A DNA stretch of 64,000 nt from Dysidea avara. Lineage: Eukaryota > Porifera > Demospongiae > Dictyoceratida > Dysideidae. The notes beneath the pieces are model-generated. The model saw nothing but the letters and a program-made list of their open reading frames with translations, searched no databases and was not told the origin of the DNA. Of this stretch, positions 44,313 through 56,789 are shown in pieces (position 1 is the first letter of the stretch; each line of letters opens with the position of its first letter). The stretch spans positions 8,418,694 through 8,482,693 of the forward strand of contig NC_089285.1 of the NCBI RefSeq assembly GCF_963678975.1. Direction: 5' to 3'. The translations under genes were made by a program, and so were the position numbers.

Positions 44313-44746
44313 ACAAGTGTAACAAAAAATTTGGAATTTTCAATATGAGTAGGGATCAAAGTAATAAAAAGTACTGAAACAAGTAAGATTTACCACCTGA
44401 TGCCTTACTACTACACACATATCCTTACTAGAACTGCAGAGGGTCTTGAAATGCTGAAACAAGTGACATTATCTACCACCTGAAGTCTTGCTAGTACACA
44501 CAATTCCTACTTCAGTGCCATTGTCTCTAACTTCTCAGGAACTGAAGTAGGGATTGTGTGTGTACCAGCAAGACTTCAGGTGGTAGATAATGTCACTTGT
44601 TTCAGCATTTCAAGACCCTCTGCCGTTCTAGTAAGGATATGTGTGTAGTAATAAGGCATCAGGTGGTAAATCTCACTTGTTTCAGTACTTTTTATTACTT
44701 TGATCCCTACTCATATTGAAAATTCCAAATTTTTTGTTACACTTGT
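44313..44746. mobile_element. foldback element, 434 bp, nearly perfect arms
   Basis: ACAAGTGTAACAAAAAATTT at the left is matched exactly inverted at the right. The arms run about 205 bp to a loop of about 24 bases (44517-44540) with very few mismatches. It shares AAAAAGTACTGAAACAAG with 5840-6245. Transcribed from either side it would make one long hairpin RNA. Confidence 0.93.
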
Positions 44747-45221
44747 TTGTGTACTTTTTATTCACCTGCAGCACATTAGCAGAACCTCCAGGATTACATG
44801 CAAGTTCTCAATGTAAATGCTAGTAACATAGTACAATGGACTTTTATACAGACCATACAGCGAGGTGTGATGTAGAATGAAATCTTTCTCAGCAGAAATA
44901 GTTGTCTTATATTTTTCATTACCAGAAATTGTTGACTGCTTTATTGAAATGTAATTTATTTATTTTTTTCTTGTAATTTGAGAAATCTTAATATGTGATT
45001 CTCATCTACCATCTGTGCACTGCTCATTTCTACAACAAAATCTATTACAAATGCTAAGTTCATAAGGATGCAATTGCAAATTAATTTTATCATGGTACTA
45101 ATTTTGCTGAAGTAAATTATGCATAGAAGTACCATGCATTGTTATAATAGCTACCAGTTATAGCTTAAGATTCATCAAAGCATTAACACATTACCACACA
45201 TCTACCCTGATTTGTTGATAG
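44747..45221. other. no gene recognised
   Basis: AT-rich DNA with no supported motif. Confidence 0.4.
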
Positions 45222-48020
45222 CAGGGCTGGAGGAAGCAATTTCACTTTGGTCAGGCAGTGTGGCAGCAAGAGGTGAACACAAGGTTGCACTGTCCTGCAT
45301 GCAAAGCATGCAAGCTTCTAGGGGGGTCTGGGGGGCATGCCCCTCCCCCCAGGAAATGTTTTAAAAAGAGGCCCTCTGAGGTTGAATCTGGCGCAAAATT
45401 GAGCTACCTTCAGTCCAAAAATTGATGAACACTTTTAATATCTGTTGTGCATGTTCATTTTAATAATTGTCATGCTATTTACAGATTAAGATATGCGGTT
45501 AAAAGATCAGATGAAACCAGCATATGTGTATTATACAGAATAACTATTATGATGATGGTGACCAAGTTTATTATATATAAGATGATGAGATGATATTTGA
45601 TAACTTGTACAACATTAACTGAATGTTATATAGAATTTACATGTACTCAGTCACTATTTACTTTGCATCAAACTTTCCAAAAAAACTCAAACGGTGTTCA
45701 CTGCCTTTGACAAATTCATTTGCAATATTTATAAGATCAAGACCATCCAATTTGTCCTTATGTAAATGGAGAAGCATTAAATGATTAAGTCGTTCTTGGC
45801 CCATTGTACTCCGTAAATATGTTTTAATTCTCCTCATTGCTGAAAAGCTACGTTCGCTGAATGCATTAGTAGCTGGCATCACAAGCAGTAGCTTAGCTAC
45901 CTGGCATACTTTGCTAAAAAAGGACCGACTCTCTTCTGGTAAGCTTCGTAAGTACTTAAGGCAGTTGCTAAGAGTTACTGGATCGGTTGAGCCTGTGAAC
46001 TGTGATGCTAAAGTGGTAAGTTGAGCAGACAGATTGCTGGCATTTAGGTCAGTTCCATAAAATTCAGTAACTTTTTGAAACTCCTGTGTGAAATCTTGCT
46101 GGTTAGCTGCCTTAGTTAACAAACCTTCTAGATTACAGTACATCACATACCCTGGTTAATCAAAACGATTCTCGATGGTGGCAATAGCACCATCTAGAGC
46201 TTCATAGTAATGTTGCCTATACAGATCTTGTACAGTGGAACTGTGATAACCTTCTCCAGATCCCACTTCATATCGCCGTGGTGCTTTTCTTTTTCTGGGC
46301 AAAGTTGGAGGATTAGTTCCAGTACTCCCTTGCAAGCTTAGCACTAGCTTGAAGAACAAATCAAAACCTTTATCAGCCTTCATCTTCTTCAAGGTTGTCA
46401 CAGTTAGTTTAGCAACACTCTGTGCTTCTGCTGCTGATAGCGAATCTTTCTGCAGGGTTTTACTCAAGTTATCAGTGATCTTCAAAATACGCACACATAA
46501 CTTGAGACCAAACAGAACATCAAATTTGGACATTTGTGTTTGCACACCAATTACCCTTCCTTTGACATCTGGTAGGAGAGAAGTCTCCAAGCATTCCTCC
46601 CATAGTTTGTTCAAGTTATCATAATTAGATAAGATACTCTCAATAGAATCACCTCGCACAGTCCACCGAGTTGGACAAAATGTACGGATACCAACTGTAC
46701 TGCCATCTTCATCTTCTGATCGAATTCGATCGAAAATTGCATTTCTCTTAGGTGAAAATTTAATCAACTTAGTGATTTCAAAAGCTACATCAAGTGCATC
46801 ACGACAAACTTTTGACTGCTTGATGGTATCAGCAATAGCCAAATTGAGTGCATGGCAGTAACAGTGTGTGTAAAGTGCTCGTTTCTCAATATCTGAAAGT
46901 TGTTTTGCGACTCCATTTTTAGCCCCACTCATATTGGATGCTCCGTCATAACACTGTCCTCTGCAGTTAGATAGTGGCAAGGTCATTAGAAGCAAAACAT
47001 CCTTGATGCTGAATGCTAGAGAATTAGCATCAATGGCATCCATTGCATATAAACCAATAAATTCTGTGTGGTCCTGCAACTTTGAATCAACCCACCGTAA
47101 GTTGATTGTGAACTGCTCCTTGTTTGAGCAATCTGTACATTCGTCTGCCATTATACTATAAAATCCACCATCACGAATACTATCTCCAATATCAGTGAGG
47201 ACCTTTTGAGCCATTTCCCGTAGAATGTCATCCTGAATATCATGAGAAGTATATTTGTTAGATTTCTTTTGTAACCATGCATCTACTTTACCATCTGTGT
47301 TGTGCAGGCGCAAGAGCTGTATGAAGTTGCTTTCTGAATCATTCTTACTTCCCCTTAAAGCCAATCCCTGGCAAGCTAGAAACTTTAAACTTTCCAATAT
47401 CTGTATAAACATCTTCCTGTTATTCTTCTTTTCTTCTTGATGGCCCCGGTCACACATCTCACCAATATCACCTTGTAGCTGTGAAGGCAACAACACAAGA
47501 GATTCAACAGCCTCTCGATGAGTGGCACTGAGTTGGTGTTTTTCAAATGCAGTTGTGGCCTCCTTCCAGTAAGTGTATCCAGTGGAAATGAAAGCCGGCT
47601 CACGTTTCCGGCTAGCTAAAAACTTCTTCTCATGCTCAGCTTGCATACATAAGTAACAAAACGCGGCATCCTTGTCAACATCATAATGAAGCCACTTGTA
47701 GGTCTGGCACCACTCTGCTCGAAATGATCGTTTCTGTCCATTCTTACCAAACGTGCGTTTCGGAAATTTAAACAGTTGTGACGGACGAAATTGGCTGCAC
47801 AGACTGAGAGGCTCTTGACTAGAAGTAGCTGAAGATGAGGCTGAAGATGAACTCATCTTAGACCTGGACATCACCACAACGGTTCACGTGGAATCATTCA
47901 AGTGAAGGCTACCGATTGTGGGTTTCCCTCCGTTTCACTATTAAAAAAATAAATTTTTAAAAGTAGCTAAAATTTGGTCCGGCATTTGCCGGGTCTGCCG
48001 GACCTATTCCGCCGCCCCTG
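45222..48020 (-). mobile_element. hAT transposon with TTF-finger transposase, 2.8 kb
   Basis: The left end CAGGGCTGGAGGAAG and the right end (reversed CAGGGGCGGCGGAAT) form an imperfect hAT-type inverted repeat. GATAG flanks both sides directly, but a full 8-bp duplication is not evident. It encodes a single minus-strand transposase. 45300-45370 is a G/C-rich leader. Confidence 0.8.
45658..47877 (-). pseudogene. hAT transposase (TTF finger, DUF4371, hAT C-terminal), one internal stop
   Basis: 573 codons open from MVMSRSKMSSSS. Then a single in-frame TAA at 46153-46155, in the position read as Gln in F-D-Q-PGY, and 162 more codons in the same frame to 45658. The TTF-type zinc finger spans about residues 35-100 (FPKRTFGKNG, WLHYDVDKDAAFCYLCMQA). 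The core includes MADECTDCSNKEQ, CYDGASNMSGA (Asp) and CHALNLAIADT. The C-terminal dimerisation block is PATNAFSERSFSAMRRIKTY, ending with hydrophobic HLMLLHLHKD. It resembles ZMYM1/ZMYM6-like hAT proteins. The stop cuts off the dimerisation part. Confidence 0.93.
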
Positions 48021-48131
48021 GATAGGCGATGATCGGTGTTGATGATGAGGTTAGGCTAATTATTTAGGGAAGCCAGAGGTGATACTTAGAGCTGTGCCTG
48101 TAGTGCAGATAGACACTGTCCCTCATCCAAG

Positions 48132-48260
48132 TTACACTTGATACACAACTATTTATAATTATAAACAAAAATACTGCAACCTTGTGTTGCTATGATTACA
48201 CTTGATACACAACTATTTATAATTATAAACAAAAGTACTGCAACCTTGTGTTGCTATGTT
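48132..48260. repeat. 64-bp tandem duplication
   Basis: TTACACTTGATACACAACTA begins at 48132 and again at 48196. The copies are nearly identical. Confidence 0.92.
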
Positions 48261-48347
48261 CTGTCCTGTGTCATGCTCCTGAGTCACTGGTGGTGTAACT
48301 TTAACTTCTGTCCCAAATTGGCTGCCTCCATCATCGCTTTCTTTGTT

Positions 48348-48490
48348 TCCACGCCCCCTTCCTCTACGCCCTCCTCTTCTGCCTTCATGCCCCCCTCCTC
48401 TACCTCCATGTCCCCCTCCTCTGCCTCCATGTCCCCTTCCTCTGCCTCCACATCTCCCTCCTCTGCCTCCACGTCCCCAACCTCTATCAC
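48348..48490. repeat. 21-bp pyrimidine-rich minisatellite
   Basis: About seven copies of CCATGTCCCCCTCCTCTGCCT-like units (21 bp). The strand asymmetry makes the minus frame look like an acidic GDMEAEE repeat. There is no independent sign that it is coding. Confidence 0.85.
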
Positions 48491-48929
48491 CTCCTGATGT
48501 GAATACTCTTAGTTAACGCTATCTTGTTACAATAACTGAATTGAAAATAACACTAAATAGGTAGTGCTGAAATGCGTTTAGAAAAGCAAGCCGCAATTAA
48601 AACGTGGCCAACTATCTTTACTTGAAAACAACACTTAGATATCGCTAATATATATTCACTTACACGTGTATATAGTTCGACGTTGAATAACTCGCTCTTT
48701 CTCAAAGTCTACTTCTAAACAACACTGTGACGTGTATTCGAATAATTTAGTGTGACAACCTTTCTGGCTAGTGTTTGGGCCCCGCGCTAGCCTAAGCCGG
48801 CTGTGTATGCGGTGGTGAAGCCCTACCATGCTGGTGATTGCGTATGATTATCACTACAGTGGAGAACCAAGGCTGATGGCCGCAGTAAAGAAGGATAAAA
48901 GGTAAGACAATAGCGCACACACTGTATCT

Positions 48930-49290
48930 TTAGCGCTATGTCAAAGGTTTCTTCTTGCAGAAATTTTGAGCGTTTCTGTGAAAGAATTAGGGCTGTAGCA
49001 GTACCCAGTTTTCCGATACGCTTGACTGAACGCGTCAGTCAGTCAGTCAGGCAGTCAGGCAGTCAGTCAGTCAGTAGAAAATTCAGTTGGATAATAATTT
49101 TTGTTTTAATTCGTAGAAATCCATTGGATGCGTTTCGAGATGTTTTGAAAGCATAGGCGTGCTTTGTTTTCATAGTACAATGATGACAAATCGCTGTTAT
49201 AGCTTAGAAAGTCTGCTTCTCGTGCGATATTTTTTGGCGGGAAATGGTGAACCTTGATGATCCCTACCATTAAGTACTACCGTACTTAAT
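48930..49290. repeat. dispersed repeat, partner of 5010-5400
   Basis: The plus strand has AVPSFPIRLTERVSQSV-like coding resemblance to the minus strand at 5139-5387. A CAGT tetranucleotide run lies at 49035-49075. The GRDHQG-type motif is on the minus strand at about 49240. Confidence 0.5.
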
Positions 49291-49314
49291 GATACATATA
49301 TATAATGCCCGCAT

Positions 49315-49690
49315 TTTCTATATATATATATATGGCTATGTAGGTGGAACCTTGTGACAACAATCAACAAGCTACTGACAGCAGCTGCAGTGTTTCTTGT
49401 ATTGAACAATCATCATGGGAGAGTTCAGATAGTGTAAGGTTTTAGATGTGTTGTTTGTGAGTTGGTATGTAGTGTGCATGGTTGTATGTGTAGTTTGTGT
49501 GTATATGTGTATATGTGTTGTGTGTAATGTGATTATGTATAGGTTAGGAACCTAGACTGAGGCTCTTAATGGTTTTAGAAACTGAGCGAAGCAAGGTTTT
49601 TTTAAACACGAAGAGCCGAGGGCATGGTTCCTAACCGACTTAGAAAATGTGAGTTTTATATATATATATATGGCTATGTAGGTGGAACCA
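49315..49690. repeat. hairpin repeat family, copy 3
   Basis: GGTGGAACCTTGTGACAACA ... GAGGCTCTTAATGGTTTTAG ... AAGAGCCGAG, uninterrupted across TTAA. Confidence 0.85.
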
Positions 49691-51547
49691 TTGTGGGATA
49701 GAGTTATATGTCATTTCAAAATCGTCACAGTGTTAAAACAAGTCATACGATCAGTAGAAAAGATTGAACATGTTTTTGAATTTCTAGCTCACTGATTGTA
49801 CGGTGTTTCAGTTACAGGTTGAGGTGAGCTCTTCTGTTAGCTGGTGAATAAAAAAACAGAGTGATAGCTACTGCGACAATAAAGTTAAAGCCAGCACTAC
49901 AAAAGGTTTAAAACGGTTTAAAGGAAGTGGGATCAGGAGGTAGATTAATGATTAATACTTGGTCTGGTGTTAGCTTTCTGTGACTAAGCCGGTATATACG
50001 TGATACATAAAAGCTATTTAGTGCAATGAACAAGACACAGAAGGCAATTCATTACACTGAACGATCATGGAAAGCTCAGATGCAAAGTTTTAGATGTGTT
50101 GTTTGTAACTGTGCATGAGTTGGTGTGAAGTGTGCATGGTTTGTACATAGTTTGTGTGCATCGTTTGTACATAGTTTGTGTGCATGTGTAGTTAGTGTAT
50201 AGTCACGTGTTTATTTTTTGCATAGTGTGTGTATGTTGTGTGCATTGCAAAAAGGGTACGTATATAACCGACAATTTAGTTTTGCCTTGTATTGTATTTG
50301 ATCTCTTGTCTACCCTTTCGTGCACAGTTACACATATCATGTGGCAATGCTTTAATTTTTGCTTATAGCCACATGTAGCTATTGGTTTTGCTTCAGGAAG
50401 GAGAGGAAGAGGACAACTGCAGCCAATCAGATAATGGTAAGTAGTAATTAACCCAGAAATAGAAGTATTAGGAGCCCATAAGTGCCTGATTTTCATTGAT
50501 TTGGGATAGGGTTTAACAATAGCATATAGCTCTCTTTCTAATGGCCAGCAAATGTATTCATTATAATGAATTCTTTTTTGCCACATGAGGACAATTAATA
50601 GGTGAGTAGAGAATGATTATATAATTACTGTATAATTATTTTTTATGTGGTGCTATGAACTGTACTTCCTATGTGTATACCAGTATTTTAGGTTAATGGC
50701 CTATAGCTCAGCTTACTTTATCATCAATTATTTAATTTTGATTATTTCTGTCATCCACCCACCCTTGCTCTCCTCTCCACCATAAATTTCATACAAATAC
50801 CCTTGGCCATTGGTAAGCACTCTGAATATTTGAGTCTGGTGTAATACTTGAAAACACCAAAATATAGACAAGATGAGTCACACATTTTTAAAAATCTTGG
50901 CCAGTCAGAATATACTGTATTGAGATTGATTTAAAATTGCAGCAATAATACCACAACTCAGGTAGAAGCAGAGAAACAAAAATTCCATTATTACAATACA
51001 GGTAAGCAGTGTCTGGTGTGTTTGTGTAGCTATATTATACATTTCTGTAGAATGAAATCAAGCTGGCTTCATCAACATAAAGTACAATCTTATGACTACA
51101 TACCTATCCCTAAACTTCCTGTATATATGTCTCAGTGTCACTCAGTATCAATTTAAAAAAAAAGGAAAGCATACACAAAAGGAAAGCCTGTACAAGGTGT
51201 CAGCCTACAAAAAACACACTACAAAACAAACCTATAGCTAAGATACAATGAAATACAAAAACACAACAATAACAGAATATACAAACATCAGTTAATACCT
51301 AAGTAGTTGCATGGTAGATGCCGGAAAGACTTTGGATTGCAATCTTGAAGAATATGAGGGAGTATATTGTTCCAAAGGAAGGAAAAAATGAGTATCTGCG
51401 AGAGTTGATGGGATGATTACTTCTGGTGGATGCTAGTGAGTTAAATCAAATGTTTCAATAAAATGTAGATATCTGCTATTGTAATGTAAAAATAATTTTA
51501 AAAATTAAAACAGAGATCACTGAAAAAAGTAAAGAAACAAGAGTCAA
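49691..51547. other. no gene recognised
   Basis: A diverged hairpin-repeat copy at 50060-50220, then AT-rich DNA. A minus-strand frame at 50203-50586 has no recognised motif. Donor-like GTAAG sites near 50436 and 51001 are not supported by framing. Confidence 0.35.
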
Positions 51548-51726
51548 ACAAGCCAGCATGTTAAACACACAGAGATCTCTGTTTGGACTCAATGGATATG
51601 GTAGAAACTAAGGAAAAAAAGCACTATTCTCCATAAATCAGGGGCAGATTAGTACTGAGAATGCGTCTGTATAAATGTTTACTCCAACTGAATAGAGATC
51701 TCTCTGTGTTCAACATGCTGGCTAAG
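51548..51726. mobile_element. small TIR element, about 180 bp
   Basis: AGCCAGCATGTTAAACACA at the left faces TGTTCAACATGCTGGCT at the right, continuing into AGAGATCTCT on both sides. Confidence 0.75.
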
Positions 51727-52164
51727 TGTGGCGCCCATTGCCATAAGGTTGCAGTGAATTCACGCTTAGCTCCATCGTGCCTCCTTGATCATCTCCCGTT
51801 AACTGTTCAGTAATTCTGAAAACGTGATCGTTACCATGACAATGTTGTAATGAAAATGGCCACCACTTCAAGACAAGCCCTGAATAAAGAAAACATTCCC
51901 CTATGTAATTGGAAACAGCGCTATAAATATCGGTTCATCTAGTGGAAGTAACATGGCAAGTATAACTCAATAACAGCTGAGCCTGTAGCGAAAGACACAA
52001 TTCAAACACACCAAATGGAGATAATATAGCCACAATCTAGCAATGAAGAATACAACATAGTGCAAAATGCTGCATGTGACCAGCATGTAATATAGGATAA
52101 TATTACTACATATAATAACTGAATTCTAAATACAACTATAATTACAAATACCAAAATCTCTTAC
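51727..52164. other. no gene recognised; possible intron and exon of the minus-strand gene
   Basis: Higher GC at 51730-51870, with an open minus-strand stretch but no decisive splice site. Confidence 0.3.
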
Positions 52165-52282
52165 TGGATTTCTTTGACACTCCCGGGAGGCCAAAGTAGA
52201 TCAGCCCACTAAACCTTTGACAGGCCTTCTGTACTGCTTCTCGCATGGGTCGAATCGGAGAGTCAGAGTTCTCTGTTGACAT
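52165..52282 (-). CDS. probable first coding exon of an unknown gene
   Basis: A minus-strand ATG at 52282 opens MSTENSDSPIRPMREAVQKA, continuing CQRFSGLIYFGLPGVSKKS to a good GTAAGAG donor (52158-52164). Length is 118 bp, 39 codons plus one base. No family recognised. Clean start, balanced composition and a strong donor favour a real exon, possibly of a host gene running left. Downstream exons were not found with confidence. Confidence 0.4.
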
Positions 52283-52969
52283 AATGATTTGCAACTAACT
52301 GAATGCCTGCTTGCCTGCATCATAGATATAATAACGCTTACCGGGATTGAAAACGGAAGTTGTGCATGTGATAATTTTACATTGAAACTATACAGTGGGC
52401 AGTAAATTCCTTTGAAGTTATCCGTGTTTCGCCTTTGCTACTTCCTGGGCGTGGTAGACTGCTTTGTACAGGAATTACAGAGGAACTTTTACAGAAGTAT
52501 CATGTCACTAGAATATAGAATTAACTATAGAAAGTTAATTTCATCTCTCATAGTTGTAACTGGAGTAGTATCAGGCCGTGTCACCCATAACTAAGGTAAA
52601 ATATCATACATTTGCATTGGTACACCTATAGCCAACTAGCAAAGCTTAAATTTTTCATTTTCAGGCTATTACAAACTGTACTAAGTGCTTTATGTGTTAG
52701 TCCAGTTATAATTGGCTAACTGTCACTTTCTGGCTTGTTTTAAGTCAAACTAAAATTTTGTTCAGGATGTGTTTCGCTTGTTTGGTACATGTTTCGCTCA
52801 GACAAAGCAACAAACCACTTTTAAATTAGGCATGGTGACTTGTAATGCCTTCTGCTATGCGCTCCACTTATTGTATTGGTTATTATTGACAGGCATGGCA
52901 CGCACTTGTGGACTTCACCACAACAAGAGCAAATTGAGAAAGAAGAGGCTTGAAAAGTGTTGTAATGAA

Positions 52970-53100
52970 GGAGAGGCTGAATATCAACTACAGAGCTTAC
53001 AGCTACGCAATGAAGGAGGGGCTGAAAATCTACAGAGCTTACAGCTACACAATGAAGGAGGGGCTGAAAACCAACTACATAGCTTACAGCTACAAGCTTC
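52970..53100 (+). repeat. 42-45-bp minisatellite in the P-type gene 5' region
   Basis: Three copies of an AATGAAGGAGGGGCTGAAAA ... AGCTTACAGCTAC unit. Confidence 0.85.
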
Positions 53101-53200
53101 AGTACCTGGCACCTGGAGTTGCCAAACTCCAGTGTTATATTGTAGGATATCTCAACAATCAAGCGCCAGTACAGCACCACTCAGAATCACTCACTGTTTA

Positions 53201-56098
53201 AGAATTTAACCAGACTTAACTTATCATGGTCTGTCTTTGTACACAATCAGCCTGTTGATGCTTCCAAATATGCTGCATTACAAGGTGCTCCTATTACCAT
53301 AGAGTCTGGGGAAGCTCTTTCTCAATTGTTAGTGAAGATTGACAGTCTTTTTATCTGTTCAGGTAACACAGATAGTAATTTTGTGAATATGGTAGCTGCT
53401 AAGAAGGGGAAGATAGCCTCTCCAGATGGCAAGGTTGCAGCTTTTGTAGATAACACTATTGTACAAGTGGGTGACCAAGTCTATACCAGCACTGTGCGTG
53501 CAGGTGGGTGTGAGCTCCTTTCTTCTTCCACCAAATGTCCATCATGCAAAAAATACAGAGGTAATTTGAGAGCAATGTACAGCAGGTGGCTAAAGCAACC
53601 AAATTATGATGGAAGTAACACAAGTAGCCATAGATATCTCAATGTACCACAGGCAAAGGCAAAGTTGGATGCGATGCATAATAGGATGCATTTTGCAGAA
53701 GAAACCATCAAAAAGCTTAGAGAAAAGTGACAAAATTGATGAATGAGCAAGGTGAAGCAGTTGATACAGAATTGCAGAAAGATTTAGTACAGATAATGAA
53801 AGTAAATACAAAAAAGATTAGACAGACTTATAATGAGGGCACATTTGCAAGGCTTTTGTGGGATGAACAGCTTAAAGCAACTTCAGCAAAGGATTACTGT
53901 CAAATCAAATGGTATCCTACACTAATTAAGTGGTGCCTGAATCTTAAGCTGTTATCAGGTGCAGCCTATCATGCACAAGTGGCTTTCTCAAGCTGCCATC
54001 AGAGAGAACTCTTCGGGATTATCTATACTTTTTCTCAAATAAACCAGGTTTCAGACGGAAGTTCACCAACAACTGCTTGAGGAAGCCAATACCACTGGTA
54101 CTATTCACTCATCATTGATGAAATGAAAATCTAGGTACACAGGCAACATCATTGGATTTACTGATCTTGGTGATGTTAATAATAGGTTACTACAGTTGGA
54201 GCAGCAGGAATGTGAGCATCCTGCTATTGCTACTCATGTTTTGGTGGTGATGGTAAGAGGAATTTTCTGCAAGCTGGAGTTTCCCTATGCCCATTTTGGT
54301 ACAGATGGCATTACTGCAGATACATCATATCCAATTGTGTGGGAAGCTGTTCGTCTCTTAGAAATAGATGGGTTGAAGGTTATATGTGTAACAGCAGATG
54401 GAGACAGTTCCAACAAAAAATTCTATAAGATGCATAACCATTTAGAATTAGGTTTACTAGTTCCATACAAAGCTAAGAATGTATATGCTACTGATGGGTG
54501 TTGGTTATACTTCATAGCTGATCCACAACACCTGATGAAGACAGTACGCAATTGCTGGTCACACTCTGGTAAATTTAGCTTAATTTTATGTTTAATACGT
54601 TGATCATGCAGAATAGAATTCAATACTTTTCTTGTCAATGTGTACATAATTAATACAGGACAGGGGTGTGCTGAGGGGAATTTTCAGGGGTTTCAGGAAA
54701 TCCCTGTACTGAAATTGTCGGTATGGCAAGAAAAGCTCAGACCAGTGTGTTTACTGCTGATTTAATTTTTTGGCAAACACAATACCAACACGGGTACATT
54801 AATCTATACATCATTGCAGTGATGATAAAGATCGAGATACTCTAATAGAGCAGTCAGTGAAATACTCTAATAGAACAGTCACCACATATTGCTTAGTGTG
54901 AAAACTTACATCAGCAGCACTGTTCCATGGGAAAACTTAGCTTGCTAGGAATTTCAGGACCTCACTAGTGGCCTTCACTAGTTTGCTTTTACTGCATGCG
55001 TTTAACACTCAAACTGCTGGCATTTGACAATTCGCAAAATTAAATCTTCTGGGAGCTTTACACCCCCAGACCCTATATGCTGGATCTACTTTCCGATGGA
55101 AACCCCCTTTGAAAAATCCTAGGCACGCCCCTGTAGGATGCATGCATGTAATCAGTGTAATACATATATGTGTGTACAGATCAATGGGTAGCACATAGAA
55201 TGGCAACAACTATGGCAGATTTACAACAAGCAGGAAACACTGTCATCAAAGTCTAAAGGAATTTGTTTTGACCCAAAGCTAAAGCTGGAACATATGAAGT
55301 TAACGTCATATTCCCGTATGAGAGTTGACCTTGCTGTGCAAGTAGGAGCTATGCATATAATAATGTACATGCCTGTATTAATTGTGATACATCATACAGG
55401 TGTTGAGCAAAACAGTTTCCGACTTATTTAGTTACTATGAAGATCCATCTATGGCTGAGACTCAAAGATTTGTCCATATTTTTGATAAGTTTTTCAATTG
55501 CCTCAATGTAAGGAACTTGGATCAGTGGAGAAAAAAACTGAAGACAGATCTGAAGCCTTACTACAGCAGGAATGATGAAAGGCTGGAAGTTATAAAATTG
55601 TTTCCTTGATTAATTAATCACATGAACATTATTTAGTGGTTAGAAGTGGTATTTCTAGGATACCTCATGCGAAGGCTCAAGATGACATCACTGAAAAAGA
55701 AAGAGCAAAGCTGATGCTTAGCAGAGAGTACAATTGAAGGATTATGAATAACTGGTAAGCCCGGCATGCATGTGCATGTGAAGTAAAAGTTGTTCAGTTG
55801 ACCATGCTGTTATACATGTATAGTGACATCTTTGTTGAAATGGCAAGATATCTGCTTCCCTGTGAGAACAAAGTGGATCCAGAAATTTTTCTTCTTAGTG
55901 AAAGGATTTCACAAGTCCTATTGGAGAACTACTTTGGCCAACAGAGCGAGAGGAGGGAGGAATGAAATCCCAATTTGCTGCAATGTTTGCACAATGCCAC
56001 TACTATCAGGATGCATTGTAGTAGGAAGCGCCACTTATTTGGTGACAACCAACCTGAGATTTCTGATGTACCACTACCTAAGCAGAAGAGGTCTGTAA
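53201..56098 (+). pseudogene. P-type (P-element superfamily) transposase, intron-bearing and decayed
   Basis: Plus-strand pieces in family order: 53201-53727 (MVAAKKGKIASPDGKVAAFV; CPSCKKYRGNLRAM), 53727-54080 (WDEQLKATSAKDYCQIKWYP), 54196-54568 (FPYAHFGTDGIT; LKVICVTADGDSSNKKFYKM; YFIADPQHLMKTVRNCW), 55260-55350 and 55400-55609 (SDLFSYYEDPSMAETQRFVH; FFNCLNVRN; KPYYSRNDERLE), then 55810-56095 (LLSERISQVLLENYFGQQSE). These match the RNase H-like core and C-terminal part of P transposases such as THAP9 relatives. No THAP finger was recognised upstream. Frame changes between pieces and a 473-bp element inside show it is broken. Confidence 0.8.
54661..55133. mobile_element. hAT-like TIR element, 473 bp, within the P-type gene
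   Basis: CAGGGGTGTGCTGAGG at the left and GCACGCCCCTG at the right, with GGGGTTTC facing GAAACCCCC inside. No transposase. Contains two copies of the CTCTAATAGAGCAGTCA motif. Confidence 0.75.
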
Positions 56099-56384
56099 AT
56101 ACTGTAATAATTATAGTCTAATAGTTTATGTATATTCATTTGTTTATACAGTATATCAAATGTATAAATCCAAACTATTGTGTGTAGCAATGTCAATGAT
56201 ACAGTGCATTCCAGTCTGTGGTTGTACACCTCTGAGTTCTGAGTCAGTTTCTAGCTATCTGCCTTCTGTGTTTGCTATACCTGCAGAAGTAACACTTCAG
56301 TGGTGCAATTCCAAACTGGCCATTGGGAATGATTAATCAGCAAAGGGAGACCATGTCTCCAAACTGTTAAAGTAGGAAGTGAAC

Positions 56385-56789
56385 CTACACTGATGTGGTA
56401 AGCAAATCAGCAGGATTATCAGCAGTGGGAACATATCTACAGGTAGTAGAAGGGAACTCTTCTGTAATTTTTTGTACACAACTTGCAACAAATGGTTTCA
56501 TGTTCTTATGACTATTAAACCAGTGGAGAACAATTTGACTATCACTCCATAACTGTACTAATAAACATTCATAAGTTGCAGTCAGTGATGACTTGGCTAA
56601 TCTTTTAGCTATGGTAGCTGCCATGAGTTCCAATCTTGGAAGAGTTTGAGCTTTCAATGGTGCTACATGTGTTCTTGTCATCATAAATGAGGAATTTTCA
56701 GCATCACAAAGATAAGCCACAGCTCCATAGGCCTTAATGTTTGAAGAATGTAATGGTGGTTTGGAGGTTGCAGTAGTGAAGTATTCCAT
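56385..56789 (-). mobile_element. BEL/Pao-type LTR retroelement fragment, fossil (RNase H region)
   Basis: Minus-strand segment with RTHVAPLKAQTLPRLELMAA, QLWSDSQIVLHWF and RYVPTADNPADLLT, the RNase H to integrase linker region of BEL/Pao pol. Only this fragment remains. Its upstream side is cut by a foldback element at 56790. Confidence 0.85.

Noticed and set aside
45222-48020. Claiming an 8-bp target duplication for the second hAT element
   Set aside because: Only GATAG is shared by the immediate flanks; a full 8-bp match is not visible.
48284-48490. Acidic repeat protein (GDMEAEE)
   Set aside because: By-product of a 21-bp pyrimidine-rich minisatellite; no other coding sign.
50203-50586. 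127-residue minus-strand frame as a gene
   Set aside because: No recognised motif, no splice support, and it overlaps a diverged hairpin-repeat copy and a GT-rich tract.
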